This document shows, in pieces, positions 1-8,149 of a stretch of DNA of 64,000 bases. The first letter of the stretch is position 1. Every line of letters begins with the position of its first letter. The notes under the pieces were generated by a model that was not told the DNA's origin, searched no databases, and worked only from the letters and a program-made list of their open reading frames with translations. Location: the NCBI RefSeq assembly GCF_902497785.1, contig NZ_CABVHK010000024.1, forward strand, positions 37,042 to 101,041. Reading direction: 5' to 3'. The DNA is from Pseudomonas fluorescens. GTDB lineage: Bacteria > Pseudomonadota > Gammaproteobacteria > Pseudomonadales > Pseudomonadaceae. The position numbers and the translations under genes are program-made.

Positions 1-344
1 ATTTTGCGCGCCTTTCGCCAGGTGCCGTCCGGAACCACCAGCAACAGCGGTTGATCAGTCGCGACGTAAGCCTGCATCGGTTGCGCATCGTCTGCGGGGA
101 ACAACAATCGCGCTTGATACCCCGGTTGATTCAACAGTGCCGGCAAATCCTCGAACACCTCGCCCACGATCAACTCGGCATTATTCAAACCCAATGCGGC
201 CAGTCGCGCGGTGTTCAGCGCGTGGTTCACTTCACTAGGGTGTTGCAGCAGCAAAATCCGGGTGCGGCTGTCGAGGCTCGGGATCAATGGGCACAGGCAA
301 TGGGTTTGAGGGCGCAGGCAGCGCGGGCACTGGATTCTGGACAT
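1..344 (-). CDS. DTW-domain tRNA-uridine aminocarboxypropyltransferase, partial
   Basis: The reading frame is open from an ATG at 344 leftward off the window edge, so only about 114 N-terminal residues are visible. They begin MSRIQCPRCLRPQTHCLCP, a CxxC...CxC zinc-like knuckle. This is followed by RILLLQHPSEVNHALNTARL, typical of the DTW family (YfiP/TapT type), and then by PLLLVVPDGTWRKAR, which contains the DxTW-type motif. Characterised members add the 3-amino-3-carboxypropyl group of S-adenosylmethionine to uridine in tRNA variable or D loops. A purine-rich AAGGAAAA ribosome site precedes the start. The gene lies just downstream of gbuR on the same strand with 13 bases between them. The family call is firm; the exact tRNA position modified cannot be told. 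Confidence 0.87.
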   Translation of the reverse strand, partial: MSRIQCPRCLRPQTHCLCPLIPSLDSRTRILLLQHPSEVNHALNTARLAALGLNNAELIVGEVFEDLPALLNQPGYQARLLFPADDAQPMQAYVATDQPLLLVVPDGTWRKARK

Positions 345-357
345 TGCTTCTTTTTCC

Positions 358-1254
358 TTAAGCAACCTGATTGAGCTGCGCTTTGAGCAGATCGCGGAAG
401 GTCTGGATCAGCGGTTCGCGGCTGCGGCCCCGGCGCACGATCATCGAGAACGGCGCCTGATAACCGAAAGTCGCCGGCAGCAAAACACGCAAGTCACCCT
501 TGTCAGCCCACGCCTGGGCGTAGTGCTCCGGCAAGTAACCGATGTAGGCACCGGACAACACCAGAATCAGCTGCGCCTCCATACTTTCCACAGTCGCGGC
601 GCTGTGCTTGAACCCATGGCGCGCCAGTTCGGCCTGACTCCAGTAACCGCGACCGACCATGCGCTGCTGCGTGATGACTTGTTCGGGGATGCGCCGTTCG
701 GTGAACAGCGGATGACGGCTACTGCAATATAACCAGTGTTGCTCGCGGTACAGCGGCATGTAGACCAACCCGCTCATGCGCGTGGAAAACGCACCGATGG
801 CCAGGTCGAGGCGGTTGTCCTGCACGCCGAGTTGCAGTTCGTACGGGCTCATCACCGACAGATGCAAATGCACGGCCGGGTGTTCCTGGCTGTAGGCGCC
901 GATCGCTTCGGCGAACGGCAAGGCTGTGTCGCTGACGGTGGAATCGATGACCCCGAGGTTCAGCGTGCCGCGCAGTTCGCCCTTGAGCGCCGCCGCGTAT
1001 TGCTCGAAGCCTTCGAGCTCGCCGAGCAGACGCAGGGTTTCCTGATGGAACAATTCGCCCTTGCTGGTCAGGCTGAAACCGCCGCGCCCGCGATGGCACA
1101 GCACCAGACCGAGGGCCGCTTCGAGCTGGCTCATGTAGGTGCTGATTGCCGACGTCGAGAGGTTGAGCTCTTGCTGGGCGCTGGCGAACCCCTGATGACG
1201 CACCACGCTGACGAAGATGCGCAACAGTTTCAGGTCGGGTAAAGCGTTGGCCAT
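358..1254 (-). CDS. gbuR: LysR-family regulator beside guanidinobutyrase
   Basis: A 298-residue LysR-type regulator. The winged helix-turn-helix is at about residues 8-65 (LKLLRIFVSVVRHQGFASAQ then LSTSAISTYMSQLE), followed by a periplasmic-binding-like effector domain from about residue 92. It is transcribed away from gbuA, the arrangement of P. aeruginosa gbuR (PA1422), whose product activates gbuA in response to 4-guanidinobutyrate. The first start, ATG at 1254, gives normal family length. The divergent spacer holds a 24-base dyad at 1446-1469 that is a likely binding site. The LysR call is certain. The name GbuR rests on the conserved gene order with gbuA and the two transporters. Confidence 0.85.
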   Translation of the reverse strand: MANALPDLKLLRIFVSVVRHQGFASAQQELNLSTSAISTYMSQLEAALGLVLCHRGRGGFSLTSKGELFHQETLRLLGELEGFEQYAAALKGELRGTLNLGVIDSTVSDTALPFAEAIGAYSQEHPAVHLHLSVMSPYELQLGVQDNRLDLAIGAFSTRMSGLVYMPLYREQHWLYCSSRHPLFTERRIPEQVITQQRMVGRGYWSQAELARHGFKHSAATVESMEAQLILVLSGAYIGYLPEHYAQAWADKGDLRVLLPATFGYQAPFSMIVRRGRSREPLIQTFRDLLKAQLNQVA

Positions 1255-1591
1255 GGCGAGGGCTCCAGATACCAGTCGAGTTTCATCTGAATCATTTTTC
1301 GGTGAACACCCGTAGGAGCTGCCGAAGGCTGCGATCTTTTGATCCGTTGACGTCTGTCAATTGGCTGACCGCCTGAAATCAAGATCAAAGGATCGCAGCC
1401 TTCGGCAGCTCCTACAGGTGATGAAGTCTATCGCTGCCCTTACCATTAGTTTAGAAAAATCTGAACTAAGTATTTGTCCGTAGCGATTCTTCTCCGTCAC
1501 TACCTTTTGCAGAATCGGCCCTCAGCGGTGCCTGTGTCTCCCTGACCAGCGCAACCGACATAAATAAAATAACGACGATGAGGCCCTACCC
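1255..1591. promoter_or_regulatory. gbuR-gbuA divergent control region with LysR-type dyad at 1446-1469
   Basis: This 337-base spacer separates the divergent gbuR and gbuA starts. Beyond the REPIN it holds a near-perfect dyad: left arm TTAGTTTAGA (1446-1455), four A residues, right arm TCTGAACTAA (1460-1469). Nine of ten arm positions are complementary. The dyad is A+T-rich and of the size LysR proteins bind, so it is the best candidate GbuR operator. It lies about 120 bases before the gbuA start. No convincing -35/-10 pair was assigned. Confidence 0.55.
1312..1417. repeat. REPIN, inverted pair of GTAGGAGCTGCCGAAGGC-type REPs
   Basis: Two REP copies in inverted orientation (GTAGGAGCTGCCGAAGGCTG at the left, its complement at the right) are separated by about 40 bases. 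The element sits in the gbuR-gbuA spacer on the gbuR side of the candidate operator. Transcripts across it would fold into a long hairpin. Confidence 0.9.
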
Positions 1592-2542
1592 GTGGACAAG
1601 ATTCTTCACCAACCACTGGGCGGCAACGAAATGCCGCGCTTCGGCGGCATCGCCACCATGCTGCGACTTCCCCATGTTCCTACCGCTGCCGGCCTCGACG
1701 CTGCCTTTGTCGGCATCCCGCTGGACATCGGCACCTCCCTGCGTCCCGGCACCCGTTTCGGGCCGCGTGAAATCCGCGCCGAATCGGTGATGATCCGCCC
1801 GTACAACATGGCAACCGGTGCTGCGCCGTTCGACTCGCTGTCGGTCGCCGACATCGGTGACGTGGCGATCAACACTTTCAACCTGCTCGACGCCGTGCGG
1901 ATCATCGAAGAGGCTTACGACAATATCCTCGAACACGATGTGATCCCCCTGACTCTCGGCGGCGACCACACCATCACCCTGCCGATTCTGCGTGCCATCC
2001 ATAAAAAGCACGGCAAGGTCGGCCTGGTGCACATCGACGCTCACGCTGATGTGAACGATCACATGTTCGGCGAGAAAATCGCCCACGGCACCACCTTCCG
2101 TCGCGCTGTCGAAGAAGGTCTTCTGGATTGCGACCGCGTGGTGCAAATTGGCCTGCGCGCGCAGGGCTACACCGCTGACGACTTCAACTGGAGCCGTAAT
2201 CAGGGCTTCCGTGTAGTTCAGGCTGAAGAGTGCTGGCACAAATCCCTGGCCCCGTTGATGGCCGAAGTTCGCGAGAAAGTCGGCGGCGGTCCGGTGTACC
2301 TGAGCTTCGATATCGACGGTATCGATCCGGCTTGGGCGCCGGGCACCGGCACCCCGGAAATCGGCGGCCTGACCACCATCCAGGCAATCGAAATCGTCCG
2401 TGGCTGTCAGGGCCTCGATCTGGTCGGTTGTGATTTGGTCGAAGTCTCGCCCGCCTACGACACCACCGGCAACACCTCGCTGCTGGGCGCCAACCTGATG
2501 TACGAAATGCTCTGCGTACTGCCCGGCGTGGTCCATCGCTGA
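1592..2542 (+). CDS. gbuA: Guanidinobutyrase (4-guanidinobutyrate ureohydrolase)
   Basis: A 316-residue member of the arginase/agmatinase ureohydrolase family. It hydrolyses 4-guanidinobutyrate to 4-aminobutyrate and urea in the arginine transaminase or dehydrogenase routes. The binuclear manganese motifs are all present: GGDHT at 123-127, DAHADVND at 149-156 and SFDIDGIDP at 238-246. The sequence MDKILHQPLGGNEMPRFGGI matches P. aeruginosa GbuA nearly residue for residue as I recall it, and the neighbours match too, which distinguishes it from agmatinase SpeB and from guanidinopropionase GpuA. The start is GTG at 1592, with GAGG about 10 bases upstream. A small SnoaL-like gene follows after 9 bases. 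Confidence 0.95.
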   Translation: MDKILHQPLGGNEMPRFGGIATMLRLPHVPTAAGLDAAFVGIPLDIGTSLRPGTRFGPREIRAESVMIRPYNMATGAAPFDSLSVADIGDVAINTFNLLDAVRIIEEAYDNILEHDVIPLTLGGDHTITLPILRAIHKKHGKVGLVHIDAHADVNDHMFGEKIAHGTTFRRAVEEGLLDCDRVVQIGLRAQGYTADDFNWSRNQGFRVVQAEECWHKSLAPLMAEVREKVGGGPVYLSFDIDGIDPAWAPGTGTPEIGGLTTIQAIEIVRGCQGLDLVGCDLVEVSPAYDTTGNTSLLGANLMYEMLCVLPGVVHR

Positions 2543-2551
2543 GGATCGGTC

Positions 2552-2974
2552 ATGAACGAACGTGATCAGGTTTTGCAAGCGGCGGCCGATCTGGTAGCAG
2601 CCTTTGCCCGTAATGATCGCGAAGCTTACTTCGGCGCGTTCAGCGCCGATGCCAGCTTCGTGTTCTACACCCTCGAACAGCCTCTGCTGTCGCGCGATGC
2701 CTATCAGGCGTTGTGGGACACCTGGCGTTTGGAGGATGGCTTCGAGGTGCTGTCATGCACCTCGAGCAACGCCTTCGTCAGCCTGCAGGGTGACGTGGCG
2801 ATTTTCATCCATGACGTCGCCACCGAGCTGCGCATGCAAGGGGAGCAACACTTCAGCCAGGAGCGCGAGACGATTGTTTTCAAGAAACAAGCGTCTGGCC
2901 AAGAACAACAAGGCCTATGGCTGGCCTGTCACGAACATTTGTCCGCAATGCCGGAAGGGCTGCCACCCCCTTAG
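2552..2974 (+). CDS. SnoaL/NTF2-like protein (PA1420 type)
   Basis: A 140-residue protein with the helix-rich start and curved-sheet pattern of SnoaL-like NTF2 folds (AADLVAAFARNDREAYFGAFSADA followed by alternating strands). Small proteins of this type are enzymes or ligand-binding accessory factors. No catalytic residues can be assigned here. It begins 9 bases after gbuA with GAGGATC upstream and is followed 54 bases later by an NCS1 transporter gene, so it belongs to the guanidinobutyrate operon. The same order occurs in P. aeruginosa (PA1420). Its role in guanidino-compound use is inferred only from position. Confidence 0.85.
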   Translation: MNERDQVLQAAADLVAAFARNDREAYFGAFSADASFVFYTLEQPLLSRDAYQALWDTWRLEDGFEVLSCTSSNAFVSLQGDVAIFIHDVATELRMQGEQHFSQERETIVFKKQASGQEQQGLWLACHEHLSAMPEGLPPP

Positions 2975-3028
2975 CCAAACAGGTGACGCTCACACACGAT
3001 GAGCGCGCCTTTATGATCGGAGCAGATC

Positions 3029-4540
3029 ATGAATAACAACAACAACGAAAAAAGCCTTAGCAGCATCGAAACCAACGGGGTCGAACAGATCCCGGACAAT
3101 GAACGCGACGCCCGACCGAGCGACCTGTTTCGCCTGATTTTCGGCGGCGCGAATACCTTTGCCACCGCCGTGCTCGGCAGCTTCCCGGTCCTGTTCGGCC
3201 TGTCTTTTCAGGCGGGTGTCTGGGCCATCGTGCTGGGCGTGGTGCTGGGTGCATTGATCCTGGCGCCCATGGGCCTGTTCGGTCCGATCAACGGCACCAA
3301 CAACGCCGTGTCCTCCGGGGCGCACTTCGGCGTGCACGGGCGCATCGTCGGCTCTTTTCTCTCGCTGTTGACCGCGATTGCGTTCTTCTCGCTCTCCGTC
3401 TGGAGCTCGGGTGATGCGCTGGTGGGCGGTGCCAAACGCCTGATCAACTTGCCGGAAACCGACTTGACCCTGGGCCTGGCCTACGGTCTGTTCGCGCTGC
3501 TGGTGCTGACCGTGTGCATCTACGGCTTCCGCTTCATGCTGTGGGTCAACCGCATCGCGGTCTGGGCCGCCAGCCTGTTGTTCCTGCTGGGCATTTTCGC
3601 CTTCGCCCCCGCGTTCGACAGTCAATACGCCGGCACGGTGGCCATGGGTCAGGTGGGTTTCTGGGCAGCCTTTATCGGTGCCGCGCTGGTCGCCATGAGC
3701 AACCCGATTTCCTTCGGGGCATTCCTTGGCGACTGGTCGCGCTACATCCCGCGTGAGACGCCGAAGGGGCGGATCATGCTGTCGGTCATCGCCGCGCAAC
3801 TCGCCACGTTGATCCCGTTTCTGTTCGGTCTGGCCACCGCCACCATCGTCGCGATCAAGGCGCCGGACTACATCGCGGCCAACAACTACGTCGGCGGTCT
3901 GCTGGCCGTTTCGCCGAGCTGGTTCTTTTTGCCGGTGTGCCTGATCGCGGTCATCGGCGGCATGTCCACCGGCACGACCTCGCTGTACGGCACCGGGCTG
4001 GACATGTCCAGCGTGTTCCCAAGGGTACTGTCGCGGGTCAAGGCCACATTGCTGATCGGGGTGATGTCGATTGCCTTCATCTTCATCGGGCGCTTCGCGG
4101 CCAACCTGGTGCAGAGCGTGTCGACCTTTGCCGTGCTGATCATCACCTGCACCACACCGTGGATGGTGATCATGATCATCGGCCTGTTGGTGCGTCGCGG
4201 CTTCTACTGCCCGGATGACCTGCAAGTGTTTACCCGCGGCGAAACCGGTGGACGCTACTGGTTCACCCACGGCTGGAACTGGCGTGGGCTGGGTGCCTGG
4301 ATCCCGAGTGCCGCGGTGGGTTTGTGCTTCGTCAACCTGCCTGGGCAATTCGTCGGTCCGCTGGGTGACCTGGCGGGCGGCATCGACATCAGTTTGCCGG
4401 TGACTCTGGGCCTGGCGTCGGTGGTGTACCTGGCGCTACTGAGTTTGTTCCCGGAATCGGCGGCGGTGTTCGGCCCGAATGATGCACGCAGCAAGGGCAC
4501 AGAGTCGCTCGCTAAACCGATACTGCGACAAGTCGCCTGA
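3029..4540 (+). CDS. NCS1-family permease (cytosine/purine-type), PA1419-like
   Basis: A 503-residue inner-membrane transporter with about twelve hydrophobic segments and a polar N-terminus of about 35 residues. The early segment LFRLIFGGANTFATAVLGSF followed by a Gly-rich second helix (VLGALILAPMGLFGPINGTNN) is typical of NCS1 nucleobase:cation symporters. The family carries cytosine, allantoin, hydantoins and related ureido or guanidino compounds. As third gene of the gbuA operon it most likely imports 4-guanidinobutyrate or a related substrate, but specificity is not visible. Start ATG at 3029 follows GGAGCAG. A REPIN separates it from the next transporter gene. Confidence 0.88.
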   Translation: MNNNNNEKSLSSIETNGVEQIPDNERDARPSDLFRLIFGGANTFATAVLGSFPVLFGLSFQAGVWAIVLGVVLGALILAPMGLFGPINGTNNAVSSGAHFGVHGRIVGSFLSLLTAIAFFSLSVWSSGDALVGGAKRLINLPETDLTLGLAYGLFALLVLTVCIYGFRFMLWVNRIAVWAASLLFLLGIFAFAPAFDSQYAGTVAMGQVGFWAAFIGAALVAMSNPISFGAFLGDWSRYIPRETPKGRIMLSVIAAQLATLIPFLFGLATATIVAIKAPDYIAANNYVGGLLAVSPSWFFLPVCLIAVIGGMSTGTTSLYGTGLDMSSVFPRVLSRVKATLLIGVMSIAFIFIGRFAANLVQSVSTFAVLIITCTTPWMVIMIIGLLVRRGFYCPDDLQVFTRGETGGRYWFTHGWNWRGLGAWIPSAAVGLCFVNLPGQFVGPLGDLAGGIDISLPVTLGLASVVYLALLSLFPESAAVFGPNDARSKGTESLAKPILRQVA

Positions 4541-4570
4541 TTCAACGTATTACCTGTGGATACCCCATTA

Positions 4571-4664
4571 CCTGTGGGAGCGTGGCTTGCCCGCGAAGAA
4601 CGATAACGCGGCCTGCCTGACAGACCGCGGCGCCACCTTCGCGGGCAAGCCACGCTCCCACAGG
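4571..4664. repeat. REPIN, TGTGGGAGCGTGGCTTGCC class
   Basis: Inverted REP pair (CCTGTGGGAGCGTGGCTTGC and its complement), with the two arms separated by about 40 bases. It lies between the two transporter genes of the gbu cluster and could stabilise or attenuate the transcript there. Confidence 0.88.
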
Positions 4665-4730
4665 AATCGGGTTCACCACAGGAATTGATTTTCGCCTCAC
4701 CATAAAAAAGACAATCGGAGACACGCCATC

Positions 4731-6110
4731 ATGGCACTGGATTTATTCGTCGTTCTCATTTACGCCGCTGCGATGCTCGTACTCGGCTACTTCGGCATGC
4801 GCAAGGCCAAAACCAACGAAGACTACTTGGTCGCCGGTCGTAACCTCGGCCCCACCCTGTATATGGGCACAATGGCCGCTACCGTTCTGGGCGGCGCGTC
4901 CACGGTGGGCACCGTGCGCCTGGGCTACGTTCATGGCATCTCCGGTTTCTGGCTCTGCGCCGCACTGGGTTGCGGGATCGTGGCGTTGAACCTGTTTCTC
5001 GCCAAACCGCTGCTGAAACTCAAAGTATTCACAGTTACCCAAGTGCTGGAAAAACGCTACAACCCGATGGCGCGGACCGCCAGTGCCGCTATCATGCTGG
5101 CGTACGCACTGATGATCGGCGTGACTTCGATCCTGGCGATCGGCACCGTATTGCAAGTGCTGTTCGACCTGCCGTTCTGGATCTCGATACTGCTCGGCGG
5201 TGGTGTCGTAGTTATCTACTCGGCCATTGGCGGCATGTGGTCGCTGACGCTGACCGACATCGTCCAGTTCGGTATCCAGACGGTCGGCCTGATGTTTTTG
5301 CTGTTGCCAATCTGCCTGTACCGCGTGGGTGGCTGGGATCAACTGGTCGCGCAATTACCGGCAGCCAGCTTCAATTTCACCAGCATTGGCTGGGACACGA
5401 TCATCACCTACTTCATGATCTACTTCTTTGGCATCCTGATCGGTCAGGACATCTGGCAGCGGGTGTTCACCGCCAGAAGCGTTAAAGTGGCCCGGTTCGC
5501 CGGTACCTCGGCCGGGATCTACTGCATTATCTACGGCCTGGTGTGTGCCCTGATCGGCATGGCCGCGCACGTGTTGATTCCAGATCTGGACAACGTGAAC
5601 AACGCCTTCGCCGCTATCGTCAAAGTCTCGCTGCCGGACGGCATCCGTGGCCTGGTGATTGCCGCAGCACTGGCCGCCATGATGTCCACCGCCAGCGCAG
5701 GCCTGCTCGCCGCGTCCACCACGTTGACTGAAGACCTGCTGCCGAAACTGCGCGGCGGCAAGCAGTCGAGCTTGAGCATTAACCGCCTGTTCACTTTATT
5801 GACCGGTATCGTGGTGTTGGGGATCGCATTGGTCGTCAACGACGTGATCAGTGCGTTGACCCTGGCTTACAACCTGCTGGTGGGCGGCATGCTGATCCCG
5901 TTGATGGGCGCCATCTTCTGGAAACGCGCAACCACTGCCGGCGCCATCGCCAGCATGGCGCTGGGCTTCGCCACTGCGCTGCTGTTCATGTTCAAGGACG
6001 GCATGGATGCCAACACGCCGATCTACTACAGCCTCGGGGTTAGCCTGGTGAGTTTTGTCCTGGTGAGCTTGTTGTCCCGTCGCCCAGCCACCTTGGCGAG
6101 CGCAATCTAA
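4731..6110 (+). CDS. Sodium:solute symporter (SSS family), PA1418-like
   Basis: A 459-residue inner-membrane protein with the SSS fold. It shows TNEDYLVAGRNLGPTLYMGT after the first helix (the conserved xxYxxAGR motif), GGASTVGTVRLGYVHG in helix 2, and later GGMWSLTLTDIVQF, the classic sodium symporter segment. SSS carriers couple sodium to uptake of proline, pantothenate, urea or organic acids. It ends the gbuA cluster, as PA1418 does in P. aeruginosa, so a guanidino acid or its product is the likely substrate. ATG at 4731 is preceded by AATCGGAGAC. A strong terminator follows at 6142-6176. Confidence 0.9.
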   Translation: MALDLFVVLIYAAAMLVLGYFGMRKAKTNEDYLVAGRNLGPTLYMGTMAATVLGGASTVGTVRLGYVHGISGFWLCAALGCGIVALNLFLAKPLLKLKVFTVTQVLEKRYNPMARTASAAIMLAYALMIGVTSILAIGTVLQVLFDLPFWISILLGGGVVVIYSAIGGMWSLTLTDIVQFGIQTVGLMFLLLPICLYRVGGWDQLVAQLPAASFNFTSIGWDTIITYFMIYFFGILIGQDIWQRVFTARSVKVARFAGTSAGIYCIIYGLVCALIGMAAHVLIPDLDNVNNAFAAIVKVSLPDGIRGLVIAAALAAMMSTASAGLLAASTTLTEDLLPKLRGGKQSSLSINRLFTLLTGIVVLGIALVVNDVISALTLAYNLLVGGMLIPLMGAIFWKRATTAGAIASMALGFATALLFMFKDGMDANTPIYYSLGVSLVSFVLVSLLSRRPATLASAI

Positions 6111-6141
6111 GCTTTTGATTACGCCTTGATGCTTTCTTCGA

Positions 6142-6176
6142 CGGGTGTGGCGTCGGTTGCCACACCCGTTTTTTTT
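6142..6176 (+). terminator. Rho-independent terminator of the gbu cluster
   Basis: Stem CGGGTGTGGC pairs with GCCACACCCG across a 7-base loop and is followed by eight T residues. It lies 32 bases after the symporter stop codon. Confidence 0.9.
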
Positions 6177-6310
6177 CGCCTGGAGAAAACTGGCGGATTG
6201 CCCCGCGGCGCATCTGTGTAGCCTGATTGACCAGTGGCGACACTCTCATCGCTGAAGCCTGCTGTACTCAACACTTGGAACAACGACAATAACGCCTTCG
6301 AAGAGCGCCC

Positions 6311-6562
6311 ATGAAAAGAGCCGCCGTTCGTGCCGCCGTGCATCGCTACATCAGCCGATTGCTGGAGGCGCAGGACGACTTCGACGATAACGCCCGCCTG
6401 GACGCATTAGGGTTGGACAAGCAAGATATCGAAGAGCTGATCTTTCATCTGGAGGATGAGCTGGGGTTGACGGCGTTTACGGCGGAGGAAGACCGAATGC
6501 TCAAAAACGCCAGGACGGCGAATGACTTGAGTCGGTTTTTGATCGAAATCGGGCGGCATTGA
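6311..6562 (+). CDS. Small acyl-carrier-protein-like protein lacking the DSL serine
   Basis: An 83-residue acidic helical protein. The centre, LDALGLDKQDIEELIFHLEDELGL (residues 30-53), aligns by eye with the acyl-carrier motif in which LGxDSLxxxELxxxLExxF surrounds the phosphopantetheine serine. Here that serine position is lysine (LDKQD), so it cannot carry the usual prosthetic group. I infer an ACP-fold protein with a binding or scaffold role, or a four-helix protein that resembles ACP by chance. Start ATG at 6311 follows a weak GAAGAG. It stands alone between a terminator and a REPIN. Confidence 0.7.
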   Translation: MKRAAVRAAVHRYISRLLEAQDDFDDNARLDALGLDKQDIEELIFHLEDELGLTAFTAEEDRMLKNARTANDLSRFLIEIGRH

Positions 6563-6597
6563 GACGGGCGGAAATTCGAGGAGTATGCGCACAGCTT

Positions 6598-6727
6598 TGT
6601 GGCGAGGGGATTTATCCCCGTAGGGCTGCGAAGCAGCCCCAAGAACATTCAACCGAGTTATTGCGGACGGACCCGCTGGCATTAACGACTGCTGCGCAGC
6701 CGAACGGGGATAAATCCCCTCGCCACA
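6598..6727. repeat. REPIN, TGTGGCGAGGGGATTTATCC class
   Basis: Inverted pair of REPs, each with its own small inner palindrome (GGGGATTTATCCCC). The two outer arms are 130 bases apart end to end. The element starts 36 bases after the ACP-like gene. Confidence 0.9.
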
Positions 6728-6766
6728 ACAGCTCCCTCGCCACAGCAAGCTTCAACACGCTTTTTC

Positions 6767-6895
6767 TTAGCGCCGGCGCTGCTGGCGTCGACGTTGCTCG
6801 TCGTCAGTGCGAATAGGCACAGGTTGCATGGGCGGTTCGATCAGACCGAGTGCAACACCCAGGTCGTGCAGCCAGTTTTGGATTTTCTCTTTCAT
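6767..6895 (-). CDS. PA1414-family small protein
   Basis: A 42-residue protein starting MKEKIQNWLHDLGVALGLIE and ending in an Arg/Gln-rich tail. The internal ATG at 6895 was chosen over the longer frame because it has a strong AAGGGGG ribosome site 5 bases upstream. The short amphipathic start and LGLIEPP segment match the small Pseudomonas family named after PA1414. In P. aeruginosa that locus is strongly induced at low oxygen and is linked with the regulatory RNA SicX. Its presence a few genes from the PA1418-PA1422 block supports the call. Upstream there is a possible -10 (TATTAT on the minus strand, near 6952-6957) but no clean Anr box. Molecular function is unknown. Confidence 0.75.
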   Translation of the reverse strand: MKEKIQNWLHDLGVALGLIEPPMQPVPIRTDDEQRRRQQRRR

Positions 6896-7078
6896 GGTGC
6901 CCCCTTCAGGGTAGTGCCGGGTGGCTGAAATTCTGTAGCCCCTTCGCACTGATAATAGTCCGAAGTCCTACGCAATGCTCGGCAAAATCCGCAATGATCT
7001 GTTACTGAATTGATCCAAATTGCTGACCATTAGTTCAGACAATGCCCTGAGCCTGAATCCGCCTGATGATTTGGCCTG

Positions 7079-8011
7079 TTACGCCTGCCCCAGCACTTTG
7101 CGCAAACGACGGCGCACCCACTGCTCAGCGCTGACAAACGTGATGCCGAACAACACCAGCACCGCGCCGATCACGAAGTTCAGGCTGAGGTCTTCGCCCA
7201 GCAAAACCACGCCAAACGTCACGCCAAACAACGGCGTCATGAACGAAAACACCGCCAGGTTTGCCGCCAGATACCGGCGCAACAGCCAAAACCACGTCAG
7301 GTAACTGAAAAACGACACCACCAACCCCTGAAACAGCACGCTGGCCACTGCAACGCTGGTCAGGCTAACGTGAGTGACCTGGCCGCTGAGGATCGCAATC
7401 AGCATCAGGCCGACAAAACCGACAATCAACTGATAGAACAAGGTGAGCGTCACCGGCGCTTCAGACAGCCGCGAAGCGCGCACGACCACGGTGGTCGCCC
7501 CCCAGGCTGCGCCAGCCAGCACGCCCAGCGCATCGCCCATCAACATGCGTCGGTCGAGATTGTCCCAGGACACACCCCCGGCAAATGCAATGGCGATCCC
7601 GACAAACGCCAGCAAAATCCCCAACCATTGCACGGGTCTTAAACGCTCACTGGGCAATAGCCAATGCACGCCCAGCGCGGTAAAAATCGGTGCCGTGTAA
7701 AGGAACACCGACATGTGCGCGGCGGTGGTGAGCTGCAGGCCTTCGGAAATGAAGAAAAACTCCAGACCGAACAGCGCGCCGGCGAGTAGTCCACCGCGCC
7801 AGGTATGGCTTACCTGATCCCAGCCGCCCTTCCAGCAGATCAGTAATCCTACAAGCAACGCAGAAATGCCGGACCGAAAGGCTGCTTGCATGACGGGCGC
7901 AATGTCTGGCGCCGCCCACTTGATCATCACCTGCTGCACGCCCCAGATCAGGCACAGGCCAATCATCACTTGCAGGGCAAACCCATCGGCGCTACGCCGG
8001 GTGGCGCTCAC
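7079..8011 (-). CDS. EamA/DMT-family membrane transporter
   Basis: A 310-residue protein with ten hydrophobic segments arranged as two EamA repeats (first about residues 10-140, second about 155-295). It belongs to the drug/metabolite transporter superfamily, whose members export amino acids or metabolites. I chose the GTG at 8011 (VSATRRSADGF) because CGAGGTG lies about 8 bases upstream. A longer frame to an ATG at 8050 abuts a REP element and is less likely. Substrate cannot be inferred. A REPIN lies immediately upstream, so its promoter must be within or beyond that element. Confidence 0.87.
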   Translation of the reverse strand: MSATRRSADGFALQVMIGLCLIWGVQQVMIKWAAPDIAPVMQAAFRSGISALLVGLLICWKGGWDQVSHTWRGGLLAGALFGLEFFFISEGLQLTTAAHMSVFLYTAPIFTALGVHWLLPSERLRPVQWLGILLAFVGIAIAFAGGVSWDNLDRRMLMGDALGVLAGAAWGATTVVVRASRLSEAPVTLTLFYQLIVGFVGLMLIAILSGQVTHVSLTSVAVASVLFQGLVVSFFSYLTWFWLLRRYLAANLAVFSFMTPLFGVTFGVVLLGEDLSLNFVIGAVLVLFGITFVSAEQWVRRRLRKVLGQA

Positions 8012-8050
8012 CGGAACACCTCGACAACACAATCCATGGCAGTGACTCAT

Positions 8051-8149
8051 GTAGGAGCGAGCTTGCTCGCGATGAACGTTAACGAAAACACGGGTTTCTG
8101 GGTAAATGCATCGAACTCTGGTTCATCGCGAGCAAGCTCGCTCCTACAC
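8051..8149. repeat. REPIN, GTAGGAGCGAGCTTGCTCGC class
   Basis: Inverted REP pair between the EamA gene and the DUF2177 gene. Its right end supplies the TAG stop codon of the DUF2177 gene at 8144-8146. Confidence 0.92.

Noticed and set aside
3011..4348. 445-residue reverse frame over the NCS1 permease gene
   Set aside because: The protein is rich in Arg, Gln and His, typical of antisense translation of a membrane protein gene.
7010..7023. Anr/FNR box upstream of the PA1414-like gene
   Set aside because: Only one half-site (TTGAT on the plus strand, ATCAA on the minus) fits and it is more than 110 bases from the start; the other half is wrong in three of five positions.
7947..8050. Longer start for the EamA gene at 8050
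   Set aside because: The ATG at 8050 abuts the REP element and has no ribosome site, while the GTG at 8011 has GAGG upstream.
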